DNA of 64,000 nt from Mytilus californianus (lineage: Eukaryota; Mollusca; Bivalvia; Mytilida; Mytilidae), in NCBI RefSeq assembly GCF_021869535.1, contig NW_026262701.1, forward strand, positions 47,123,278 to 47,187,277, read 5' to 3'. Both the position numbers and the translations under genes were made by a program. Positions 55,501 to 64,000 of the stretch are shown piece after piece. The number at the start of each line of letters is the position of its first letter. Positions within the stretch are counted from its first letter, which is position 1. A model generated the notes under the pieces. That model made no database searches, was not told the DNA's origin, and saw only the letters and a list, made by a program, of their open reading frames with translations.

Positions 55501-56315
55501 CAGATTGTTTTTCTAAATGGACAGACGCTTATGGAATTCCAGACCAAGAAGCAGCAACAGTGGCCAAGATATTTGTTAATGAATTTGTTTGTAAATTTGG
55601 TACCCCCTTGCAGATCCATACAGACCAAGGAGCAAATTTCGAATCCAAAATTTTCAAGGAAATGTGTGAATTGTTATGTATTGACAAAACCAGATCAACT
55701 TCTTTTCATCCACAGTCTAATGGCTGTGTTGAAAGGTTTAACCGTACTTTAACGAATATGTTAAGTATGTACTGTGCAAAAGACCAAGCTGTTTGGGATG
55801 AATATTTGCCTCAAGTTTTACTTGCCTACAGATCATCAGTTCATTCAACCACTGGATTTACACCAAATTTCCTAACCTTTGGAAGGGAAGTAACTCTTCC
55901 ATTACAAGCTGTAATTCCAATGCCTTCCCCAGCCCAAGATTATACTACATGTAAAGAAGACTTTGTTATAGACCTGCAAAATAGATTACAAACAGTTCAT
56001 GAATTAGCCCGCAAGAATTTGAAAAATAAGGTCCAGTATCAAAAGAAGTATTATGATGTAAAATCAAAGAAAAGGATGTTTACAGTGGGACAACGAGTGT
56101 GGCTGAATGACCCAACCCGGAAAATTGGTGTATGTTCTAAACTAAGTGCTAAATGGAAAGGACCATACATTATTATTAGATGTATGGATGACACTACCTA
56201 TATTGTAAAAAAGACTGCTAAGCAGATGGCAAAGGCCTACCATGTAAATAGACTAATGCCATATGAAGGACAAAAGCTGCATGTGTGGATGAAGAAAATA
56301 CAACAGATCAAATGA
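52518..56315 (+). CDS. pol: Pol polyprotein: protease, RT, RNase H, integrase
   Basis: Open in the -1 frame from 52518; there is no ATG before the protease active site. Counting from the TTG at 52569: protease VDTGST (D54), first Met at 66; RT with FCVDFRGVN and YLDD at 486-489; RNase H with DTDAS (D633). The integrase zinc finger is H889, H896, C926, C929 (HX6HX29CX2C), and its catalytic triad is D959, D1019, E1055 (D,D35E). A GPY/F-type module lies near 1198-1200. All catalytic residues are present and there is no internal stop, so the enzyme set looks intact. Domain order (RT before integrase) is that of Ty3/Gypsy. Confidence 0.95.
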   Translation, partial: HWKAAGKLQTVNVEGPYLTDDSSNGPIKEIYGINDNCNKRIGQLGKTCGKFDNGFYAVGEICGLHVEFLVDTGSTTTLLACKMFDQILERSKPNLEPSRLNIKDVNGNTITAYGQSIMNLNFNGKLFPQTIIVCDISPDAIIGQDFLLHYVNKIDYQRMVLQTSLTDIQCWVAGETQMVCRVEVKEEITIPANSRMFIPVDIPFCEKLSESCMIEPSVRLFDEKNIAILPAILQTSAENKVVSLHNFNDTDIKIYPKMKLGDCESYYEKNSIAVCCTEVSLDENPEESNLPEYLKELWERSCIHLNENESIDFANLLKRYKIVFSKSSDDIGRTHLIQHEINTGNAVPIRQPPRRLPFGKRQIEKDEIQRMLKLGVIEPSTSSWSSPVVLIAKKGGQGGTRFCVDFRGVNGLMTEKIAYPIPRIDDCLDALSTASFYGCMDLNSGLWQLEMKESDKEKTAFATSQGLYQFIVMPFGLANAPNSFQRLMESVLRGLQWEECLLYLDDIIVPASTVQESIERLEHVFQRLLDSGLKLKPSKCIFFQKKVKFLGHIVSENGIQTDPEKTEAVQKWPRPKNQKQMRSFLGLCSYYRRFVPKFAEIARPLHKLCEKYAAFNWTDNCEEAFTRLKEVSTSPPILGYPIIGSKFILDTDASDKALGAVLSQEQDGQERVIAYMSKAMTKPEQSYCVTRKELLAVVCALRHFHSYLYGQPILIRTDNSAVSWMRNLKAPTGQVARWLQELGTYDLTVVHRPGLKHRNADALSRNPCASCSRQESVNNAQDSCDEDSEGKEHLSVRTVTRSKADTSPTRNQFVLLGWDVNTLRQQQLQDKIIGQLFIKFEDKETKPEWNSLSEESTDLKTLWNMWDRFEIYNGVLYVNWIDNLEQTHLRLVVPESYKDTVLKYNHDIPSAGHLGVEKTVEKIKQHFYWPRMKVCIQDYIRKCDSCASRKPVLKQSSRAPLGNYNVGAPMERIAIDILGPLPKTRLGNRFCLVLTDCFSKWTDAYGIPDQEAATVAKIFVNEFVCKFGTPLQIHTDQGANFESKIFKEMCELLCIDKTRSTSFHPQSNGCVERFNRTLTNMLSMYCAKDQAVWDEYLPQVLLAYRSSVHSTTGFTPNFLTFGREVTLPLQAVIPMPSPAQDYTTCKEDFVIDLQNRLQTVHELARKNLKNKVQYQKKYYDVKSKKRMFTVGQRVWLNDPTRKIGVCSKLSAKWKGPYIIIRCMDDTTYIVKKTAKQMAKAYHVNRLMPYEGQKLHVWMKKIQQIK
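52533..52539 (+). promoter_or_regulatory. Candidate -1 ribosomal frameshift site
   Basis: GGAAAAC is placed as G GAA AAC in the gag frame, 18 bases before the gag stop. The pol (-1) frame is open only from 52518, so a shift must occur between 52518 and 52557. The heptamer fits the YYZ half of the X XXY YYZ rule but not a pure XXX, so it is a variant site. No downstream pseudoknot was worked out. Confidence 0.5.
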
Positions 56316-57252
56316 GTTAGTGAATTATTTTTATGAAATGAAGATGTATATTGTGAATATTTGACTTATGTGATATGATAAATAAATTGTTGATTTTATT
56401 TTATTGTTACTCATGAACTGGTGCCTTGTAAATTTTATGCCTATGATGAGGTGTAAAAAGGAAGTTAGACCAACCAGGTGCGGACGTATTTCAGTTTTTA
56501 TTTTGGTTCTTCAATGGACGCATTGATGTTTTGATATATAACAGGTGTGTTATTTTAACAATCTTGGTGATGGACGCATTGTCGAGAGGCGGATCCGTCA
56601 ACTAGAAAGGGCTACAAGGGACTGGACTGGCCATCCATGAAATTGGTAGTCGCTCTGTGGTTTCACAGTGGTGAGCCACGTCCTTTGCGGGCAAAGGACT
56701 TGTACTGATACGCCAACTGGATTTGGTATTGGAAATTATAAAATGTGTCAAGGCTGTTTAACCCTGTATAAAATAATTCACTAGCTTGTTAAGAACTAAG
56801 ATGATGTGGTCAGTGTCCTGTCAAGACTGGGGATTCCTATTATTTACCCAATAATTCAATAAATTAGTGTTCATGTGCTGAGTACTATCATAATATAATA
56901 TATAGATGTTACATAATATATATATTTACTATAAAAAAAAAATTTAAAAAAAAAACCCAACAAAGAAAACCAAGTCAAGATGTTTTACTTCAACAAAGAC
57001 ATTCATTTGATTAAATGAAATGAGTTAATGTGCATATATCGTCCATACGCAAACTGTCCATGTACTATATATTATGGTCACCTGTCCAGAGTACCAAGTT
57101 TTTCTGTGCATCTCTAAAGTGTTTCAAGGATACAAGACTGGAGTAACCTGACCTTTCAGCTACAGCACCATTCAAATAATCTTCATACCTACAAAACAAA
57201 TTAAAAGAACAATGTTAAATATATTTCTAATAATTATCTATATACAAGTTAT

Positions 57253-57283
<31 letters not shown>

Positions 57284-57309
57284 CAAATGTGACCGCACAC
57301 TTACAGAGA
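56316..57309 (+). other. Spacer between pol and ORF3
   Basis: About 1 kb with no convincing ORF. Has an A-rich stretch (56932-56956) and a (TA)n run (57258-57285). It may act as an intron or leader for a spliced ORF3 RNA. Confidence 0.5.
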
Positions 57310-57323
57310 TGTTCTGTTTTCAG
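57310..57323 (+). promoter_or_regulatory. Candidate 3' splice site before ORF3
   Basis: A pyrimidine-rich 'tgttctgttttcag' ends immediately before the ATG of ORF3. That is the position expected if ORF3 is made from a spliced subgenomic RNA, as retroviral env is. The matching donor was not identified. Confidence 0.5.
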
Positions 57324-59084
57324 ATGGAAAAAGAATGCTGGATATGTCCGGAAAAGTTTGACACCACCAAACAGCTGAAATCACATTTAGCAAGCAGCAT
57401 ACATTCTAAGATGGAAGTGGTGTGTCCCTTTTGTCTGGACAGGCCAACTAAGTATAAAAGAGTCTAGGAGTTGAAGGACCATTGTAACCGGTTCCACAAA
57501 GAATCCATGCAAGACATGAGACCGGACGTTCTTTCGGAAGGGAATGCTTACTACCTTGCTGTGCATCCGGCATGTTACAGGAAGGTAGTTAGGCCCACTG
57601 CCTTTTATTCACCACCAGCAAGAGACCTAAAGAAAGCCATGCAGGCATGGATGAAGAAGTCGAAAGACACTTACAGGACGCCAGAAGAGTGGGAGCAGGG
57701 ATGGAAGGAAGGAACAAAATTTGATGGGCCTCCAGGTGAGGAACTTTTCCAACCAGTATACTCCGGGGATGAGACACGGGCGGCCTCATCCTCTTCCATG
57801 GATATGGACATAACAAAACCTGATGCCTGGCGCATAACTTATGTGGCACTGGTGCCACAGAGTATCATGGTAGAAGCCGTTTTTGGAAGGGAAACATATC
57901 GATTTGCCATTGCAGATACATTGCTGACAGATGTCAAATATGTATCTGCATTGACAAGGAGAATGCTGGCCATACCGCAGGGAGGTAAACAATCCGCTGG
58001 AAGGAAACACAAGTTGCTTGGGAAAGCATACAGTGACAGAGTAACGCTGGCCGTGAAATTACTAGGACTTCCAGAAAAATACATTACCAATATTCATCGT
58101 TTAGAGAGTGATTTTTATACCTTACCATCAACAGAACTTTTTGCTCCTCCCACTAAAAATCCAGAAATACTCAAAAAGAAAAGCATTTTGAAACCAACTA
58201 TTTCGGCCAAGAAAACTTCAAAAATTTCATTAACAGTCAGTAAGAAACCAGAAAAACCATCCATCAAATCATCTTCCAGCAACACACCATCCTCTGCACC
58301 AGTGACAGTTGTACCATCAATTCCAAAGACCTCTTCACCTAAACCATCAACACCACCTACAACGCCGGCCGTTACCTTAGCATTATCTCCAATTTCTACC
58401 GGATCCTTCTCACCAGCTATGCCACCTGTATCTCCCCCAGCAAAGAAGCCAAAGATTTCGACAAAGACCATACCATACACACCTGAAAAACCCACTCAAC
58501 CCGGACCGACATATATACCGACACCAAAACAGTTGCTGGCGACGATAACTACAGAAAATATACCTAGTGTAGAGCTAAGGACACCTGCTGAGCGGGCAAC
58601 CTCGCTGCTACGTCTTGGTGGAATGCCATTGTTCCCTCCAGCACGGCGGGACTGGACTGGGGAGGTCCAGGTGAAACTTCCAGGAGATGTTCTCACCAAG
58701 GACTGGCCTCCTCAGGGCTGGAAGGACATGACCCCCGACACCAGGAAGTTAAACTGGGAATATATTGCTTTCCAATATGAGCAGGTCTCCAATAATACAA
58801 CTATACCTAGTCGAGCCGGACTCCTAGACAAATATAATATGTTTGCTTTACCGGGAACGTCACCGCATAATAAGATTAAAGATCTTAGCAGAACCATAAT
58901 GAAGAACAGATACTATATGTATGAGAATTTAGGATTAATTGCCACCGAAGGGATTAAGCCGGATCTTTCCACTACTTTCATGCTGGACATGCTGGAGAAA
59001 GCAAGCGCTAGTCGCGATAAAACCACAGACCATATTTGCCATGCTTTGGATAAGGCTGGCATTCCTTTGAGATTAGACGCTTAA
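57324..59084 (+). CDS. ORF3: zinc-finger and Pro/Ser/Thr-rich protein in env position, with in-frame TAG
   Basis: The ATG at 57324 opens a frame that meets TAG at 57465-57467 and then stays open for 538 codons to 59084. Before the TAG is a C2H2-like motif (CWIC ... SHLASSIH). A second Cys pair (CPFC, 57423-57434) has its likely His partners after the TAG (DHCNRFH), so the stop falls inside that finger. A globular region of about 225 residues follows (AYYLAVHPACYRKV, a W-rich EEWEQGWKEG segment). Next comes a basic Pro/Ser/Thr-rich linker (about 58140-58530, with an NLS-like PAKKPKIS), then a C-terminal region of about 180 residues. There is no signal peptide, membrane segment or envelope-like feature. 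I do not recognise the family. It could be a captured host gene or an accessory nuclear or nucleic-acid-binding protein. Whether the TAG inactivates it or is read through cannot be told from one copy. Confidence 0.7.
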
Positions 59085-59340
59085 ATTTAATTCATAAAAT
59101 ATTGCTGGACATTATATGAAAACACTATATCAATTATTTTGGACTTTAACAAACAAATACCGTCCGTTACTGCAGATACAAAAGATTACAGATTATGAAC
59201 ACTTGAGTGTATGAAATCATCAATGTGACAATGGGGGGTGGATTTTACTTGATATTGAAATTTGTTATGATATGCATTGAGTTGTGTTGTACAAGAAATG
59301 AGTGAAATATTTATTGAATTCGGGAGAATTCCACCACTTT

Positions 59341-59353
59341 AAGGTGGGGAGGG
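59341..59353 (+). other. Polypurine tract
   Basis: 'aaggtggggaggg' lies directly before the 3' LTR, where plus-strand DNA synthesis would be primed. Confidence 0.85.
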
Positions 59354-61142
59354 TGTAATGTGCAGGGTGTACCCCCCCCTGACATATTTTTTAAATTATT
59401 GGAAATCCACATTTCCTTTTATTTTTCATGTTTTGCCAATTTACAAGTTCTTGTTGATAATGTTTGGCTAAGGACCTTTGTTATATTAAAATATTTGGTA
59501 ATTTTGCTTGTTGCGAGCCAGGAAATAGTTTCAATGGAGTATTTCATTATTTGTTAACTTGTTCATAAGTTCAAAGTTAATCATGTTTGTTGTTTTCTTT
59601 TCATAAATTTCACAGGGCTTTAAATCATATAAAAGTAAAGGCCGTAGAACTTCCACGTTTAACTGCTGCTTTATATTTTTGTAAAGTAATCATTACATGT
59701 TTAAAATAAGAAGTAAACAGAATATTGATTCTCAGCTGATCGTAATCGATCACCATGTAAACAAAGTCACATGACCGTCTAGACGTCTATGAATTCGTCT
59801 GCTATTTATTTTCTTTGAGATTAGTATTTTGCAAGATCAGTAAACGTGGAAACATAAATTTCAATTAACAATTTCTTATTATAATTATGTATCTAAATGA
59901 TATGAATGTGCCGCCCTTGGGTTATTTCTGCACTAAGCCTGTTTACAATGTGATTACGCCATTTTTTGTATCAAAGCGCTTTACCCCAAATCATGTTTTG
60001 CTTGCCCGATTAAAATTTACATAATGTACGACGTTCTAACCTATAGTCCCGCTTTCCTTAAAGTCATAGCTAATAAAGCGCCACACCCGGGCAAGCTGTC
60101 AACTCTTAAGTAACTCCAAATTCATGAAAGTTCAGGCAATTGCCCGGCTCAACTTGTCCCACCATTTTTGTTTTCATTGTTACGGTTGGCCAATACATGT
60201 CACGTGACATATAAATTTTATTATATAAGGAGCGCCGCTTTCATAATATGGCGAATAGCTGCCGTGGCGGGTAACTTGAAATACCAAAATATAGAAGTAT
60301 AAATATTTGCAAGAACAAAACAACACAGTAGAGGTATGAATATTTATTATACAATTTTTATACCAATTTTTACTCAGCACATGAACGTACAGAATTTAAA
60401 TGGGAAATAAGGATAAGAAACGGCTGTCAGTTCCTACCTTGTCCAGTTGCCCCAGAGTGTTAACAAAGTAATCATGCAGTTATTCCCCATCACATCGACC
60501 TTTTTAACCACAGATAATTAACAAGGGACCATTAATTAGGATTTCACTAAAGATAAACTGTTATTTCCGGCCTGACATAATTAGTTATATGATTGTGCCA
60601 ATTGTTTGGTATTTGGATGTGCCATCACAATCTTAAATATAGATTTTTCTTACCCTAAATTATACATGCTTCATCACCAGGCTTAGTCAAGGGTGACATA
60701 GTTATAGAAACAATATAAGAAGAATATATTTCATTCCTGTATTTTACCATATTATTATATTTATGTGCTAATAAATATTTAGTCCTGTGGATTATGCATT
60801 ATAGTTAGTGAAATATGAATGTCAAGTAAATGGTAAATCAACTTACAACTTCCAAAATGAGCAAAGACTGTTTTCTTGACTAGAAATGGATCCTTCTGTT
60901 CACTAATCATCTTAGTGCTGGTGCACTAAACTTCATAAGATTAAGATTATACGTTTTGGGCAGTTGTCTTGTGGCTGGGCAGATATTTCTCTGTTACAGG
61001 CAGGCACAATTGGTCCATAATGGCTGACCATCCAGAGACATATATATATATATACACGTTTAAAATTGGTTATTGCTGCAACCTTTATAGAGACTTACCC
61101 AAATGATATAATTATATTGAAGCCTACCCCAGGTCCCTTACA
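59354..61142 (+). repeat. 3' LTR
   Basis: 1,789 bp. Differs from the 5' LTR by one C fewer in the C run, one TA fewer in the TA run, and substitutions near 59509, 59515 and 60467. Carries AATAAA at 60770-60775. Confidence 0.95.
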
Positions 61143-61500
61143 ATATTTAGGCTGTATCTGTAACAAAAACAAATCATGAATTAGTATCAGCTTCAAATAG
61201 AGACTATTGGCTGTTGCAATCAATTATAAAATAAATGTCACTCATATTTTATGTTAAATCCTAAATTGGACACAAGTATATTTATTATATTTTACAATTA
61301 CTACGCATTCTTGTTAAAAGTTACTTCATTAGATTATAAATTTGAACAAAAAGAAATATTTAGACTAATTTGAAATAAAATCTTATTTGAGCTTTTTTCC
61401 CAAGGAAAACTGATTGTATTACCCAACACATATAAACAGTCTAAAGTACATTTGTAATGACCAAATACCTACATGTTCATCATTCTAATGTGCTATCTAC

Positions 61501-61548
61501 CATAAAACCATCTTCATTGTATGGGAGTGGAACATATTTAGGCTATAT
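61501..61548 (-). pseudogene. Mini-exon-like segment, copy 7 (stop codon)
   Basis: 48 bases with donor GTAGAT and a good acceptor, but the second codon is TAG in the only otherwise open phase. Confidence 0.4.
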
Positions 61549-61895
61549 CTGTAACAAAAACAAAAATTATAAATCAGTATCAGCTTTAAATAGATAATAT
61601 TGGTTGTTGCAATTAATTCAAAATTAATATGATGCATTTTTTATGTCAAATCCTTATTTGGACACAAAAAAATTAAAACAATTTCAATACGTTCTCATTA
61701 AGATAATCTTCATATTAAAGTGTATAAATTTGAATAAAAGAAATTCTAAACCAATTTGTCATCAAATCTAATTTAAGATGTTGTTCAAGGGAAAACTGAT
61801 TTTTGCTACCTGCAAAACATATAAACATAGTTTAAAGTACAATTAGAAATACCAAATACCTACATGCTACGCATCCGCATGTATGATCGATCTAC

Positions 61896-61943
61896 CTTGA
61901 AACCATCTTCATTGTCTAGGAGTGTAACATATTTAGGCTGTAT
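61896..61943 (-). CDS. Mini-exon-like segment, copy 8
   Basis: Open 48 bases reading IQPKYVTLLDNEDGFK, with acceptor TTTGTTACAG and donor AAG|GTAGAT. It is the first copy in minus-strand order. Confidence 0.4.
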
Positions 61944-61960
61944 CTGTAACAAAAACAAAA

Positions 61961-63600
61961 ATTCAAAATCAGTATCAGCTTTAAATGGAGAATATTGGTT
62001 GTTGCAATTAATTCAAAATTAATATAATGCATTTTTTATGTCAAATCCTATTTTAGAGAAAAGTATATAAACAATTTCTATACATTCTCATTAAAACAAT
62101 CTTTATATAGACCATTAGTTGAAGAGAGAAAGACATCATTATGGTACAAAGAAAAAAAGACGACCAATTAAACAACGTTCAACAAATATAAAACAGGTAT
62201 CTTGAGGTAAACTCACCGAATTCTTCCACTAAATTTCTCATTTACAAATATCTAACAAATTTAAATATTAACATAAAGAAATCTCGAAAAATAGACATGC
62301 AGTAGCAAAGAATGTATAGGTATGATGGTGGAGTGTATATTGATGTAAATAAAGTTATTTGTTTTCTAATAAGGGATACAACCATTGATTGTTAGGATTC
62401 AATAGTAGCAAGCAAACAAACATACCAGTCAACATAACGTCAATCCACATTTATTGAATGAAGTGGAATATGTTACTTTAAACAAAGTTTAGTGTCCAAA
62501 AAATGACATTAGCATCAGACACAAGTTTTTCAACTTAGAACGTCTTCTCCGTTACATGAGTCTTAAATAGACAATACGCGCGTATGGTGTGCCAAAAGTA
62601 TATTATTGATGAGTTTTGTACATGATAAGTTAACAATTATTTCACACTTCGAACATCATTCAAGGAAAATGATGTTAATGTTCGCATGCGGCGATGTACG
62701 ATTCAGCTTCAAAATATTTTGGATTTTGACTTACTTTTTTTCTGAAAATATTTTAAAAATTTAGACAACAGGAGTTTATCGATGCTCAAAAACTCATAAA
62801 AAGATTACAAAGATACAAATCAATGTAACAAACACAAACTGAGGGAATCGCATGAACTCCAAAAGAAGCGAGACCGAGTGCGTCGATAAGGTAAACGTAT
62901 CCCGCTATGCAAGCATCACCAAACATGCGAATTATCCGAAACACAGTTCCCCGGTTATCGAATCTTAAACATATTACTTCTAATTCACCAGACCATGACT
63001 TCAATCTGAAACTACTAGAACATATAGAGTGGCACTCGGATCAAAACTCCAAAATATTCTCAAATAAAGCGTAGGCCGTCTGTGCCAGGGGATATGTCGG
63101 TGAAACGAAAGACAGGCTAAACAATCGAATGTGCGGCCACAAATAAGGCATTAGCAAAAAGTTCAAAGGTTATTGTTTATCAACATTTTGGTATTGATAA
63201 TTAACATGATAACATATACTCCGACGATATTCACTAAAATTTAAACCGGATCAATAATGGGGATGTTCATTGCTACTAATGAATTTCAACCAAATATGAA
63301 GAACTGGTCATTCCTTCCATGTACAAAATAGCCAAATTACAAATTTCATTTCAAATGAATGTATTGCTGGGTCCGTAAAATTTTTCCAGTTTTTTTTCAA
63401 AATTATTCATTTATTCAATCAACCAATGAAAAGCGGGTTTGAGAGTTAATAAAGAACTATCTACTATAGGGGCGGTGTGAATATGATGCGGATATCTGAA
63501 ATGTCCAAACATTTGTCAGAGTACGTGCAATCTATGTCTCTTTCCTCGCGCAATAGTATAAAATAGTTGACTTCTCTACCATTTTCAAATGTATTCCTCA
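61961..63600 (+). repeat. End of array, then diverged paralogous block, right copy
   Basis: After the last array unit (to about 62110) the sequence aligns in pieces with 39170-42090 and, at 62823-62930, with 44290-44410. The strongest stretch is 63044-63590 against 41528-42075. No ORF is conserved between the copies. Confidence 0.6.
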
Positions 63601-63914
63601 TTTCAGACATAAATAAATAATGACAGAAATAGTCCAACTTTGTTTCATAAAGAAAAATGGCCAACGAGGTACACATATCTTGTTGAAATAAGAGATAAGT
63701 CGTACTTCGTAAAAAACACTCTTATCTAAACAAAAGGTTCTGTGAAACTGACATTATCAGTGGTTGTTTAAATGTTTGTATTGTTTTGGCACGCTTCAGT
63801 GTGATTGTTGGGCTAAATTATGACAGTAAATGTTAGATTCCTTTTATTGATATTCTTCCATGGCTTTTTTATTCAATTCACAGTTGTGTCGTGATCGTCA
63901 GTTTGCAAAGAATT

Positions 63915-63998
63915 CCGCTCAAACCGGTGCTAGGGGCCGTCTTAAACTTGCAGTGAGAAGGTTTTTGCTCCGTGTTGAAAGCCTCCGTGTGATTTTGA
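63915..63998 (+). repeat. Dispersed repeat fragment (inverse of 21460-21545)
   Basis: Contains 'caaaccggtgctaggggccg' and 'tttttgctccgtgttgaa', the inverse of blocks at 21480-21540. Runs to the window edge. Confidence 0.7.
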
Positions 63999-64000
63999 GA

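Larger units (their letters stand above)
49600..61142 (+). mobile_element. Ty3/Gypsy LTR retrotransposon with a third ORF
   Basis: An 11.5-kb element: 5' LTR (49600-51391), primer-binding site, gag, pol (protease, RT, RNase H, integrase in Ty3/Gypsy order), a third ORF in the env position, polypurine tract and 3' LTR (59354-61142). LTRs begin TGTAA and end TTACA. A 4-bp ATAT duplication flanks it (49596-49599 and 61143-61146). The two LTRs differ by three substitutions that I can find plus a 1-base and a 2-base length change in simple repeats, so insertion was recent. I could not assign a named clade; integrase ends in a GPY/F-type module and no chromodomain was seen. Confidence 0.95.
49563..61157 (-). 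pseudogene. Mini-exon-like segment, copy 6, split by the LTR element
   Basis: Bases 49563-49599 (37 nt) and 61147-61157 (11 nt) are the two halves of a 48-base segment. The LTR retrotransposon and one copy of the ATAT target duplication lie between them. Confidence 0.6.
47441..61960 (-). repeat. Tandem array of about 390-bp units carrying 48-nt mini-exon-like segments
   Basis: Eight units are readable: five left of the LTR element, one split by it and two right of it. Spacing of the conserved 'atatttaggctgtatctg' block is about 568, 367, 392, 391, 389, 393 and 395 bp once the insertion is removed. Read on the minus strand, most units have an acceptor TTTTTGTTTTTGTTACAG, a 48-base open segment and a GT donor. 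Flanking parts of the unit are also similar, so intron and exon were duplicated together. The parent gene was not found. Confidence 0.8.

Noticed and set aside
57240-57290. (TA)n run as a possible origin or regulatory site
   Set aside because: Simple microsatellite; no supporting elements.
57589-58897. Several minus-strand ORFs of 60-126 codons
   Set aside because: Antisense shadows of ORF3; composition reflects its Pro/Ser/Thr-rich region.
1-64000. CRISPR array, rRNA or tRNA genes
   Set aside because: No short regularly spaced repeats with unique spacers and no rRNA cores were seen. No tRNA cloverleaf was noticed by eye; tRNAscan-SE would be needed to exclude one.

Overview
The window is AT-rich nuclear DNA from a metazoan, most likely a marine bivalve of the mussel (mytilid) type. 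The reasons are GT-AG introns with small modular exons, vWA/ShKT/VWC extracellular modules, many dispersed repeats with tandem-repeat cores of the kind known from bivalves, a Ty3/Gypsy element and Penelope-like reverse transcriptase remnants. No prokaryotic features were seen. Most short ORFs here are chance or repeat-derived. LAYOUT. (1) 309-28172, minus strand: one large multi-exon gene, read from a promoter at about 28.14 kb down past the left edge. I assembled 20 coding exons (3,211 nt, about 1,070 residues, unfinished). Splice sites, reading phase and cysteine patterns all agree. The product is a secreted mosaic: signal peptide, two tandem vWA domains with intact MIDAS residues, two ShKT domains, two VWC domains, a third ShKT domain, then at least three more VWC domains. 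Domain-boundary introns are all phase 1 and each VWC is split by one phase 2 intron. Its introns carry two copies of a pearl/HINE-like element, CGTGCAACG-rich TIR elements, fold-back repeats and a duplicated splice acceptor. (2) 28.2-47.4 kb: repeat-rich sequence with no complete gene. It holds two paralogous TATA/signal-peptide first exons on the plus strand (31.0 and 36.5 kb), long palindromes and nested TIR elements, a (GGC)n plus 145-bp tandem-core element, degraded and 5'-truncated Penelope-like reverse transcriptase copies, and a diverged block that recurs at 62.1-63.6 kb. (3) 47.4-61.95 kb: a tandem array of about 390-bp units. On the minus strand each unit contains a 48-nt mini-exon-like segment flanked by splice-like sites; there are eight copies. 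(4) 49600-61142: a young, nearly intact Ty3/Gypsy LTR retrotransposon inserted inside the sixth mini-exon, with a 4-bp target duplication. Its LTRs differ by only a few bases. It has gag, a pol in the -1 frame with a candidate slippery site, and an extra ORF in the env position. That ORF follows a splice-acceptor-like sequence, begins with zinc-finger-like Cys/His motifs, carries an in-frame amber codon and has no recognisable envelope features. The best candidates for something undescribed are the third ORF of the LTR element, the 48-nt mini-exon array it landed in, and the complete architecture of the vWA-ShKT-VWC gene.
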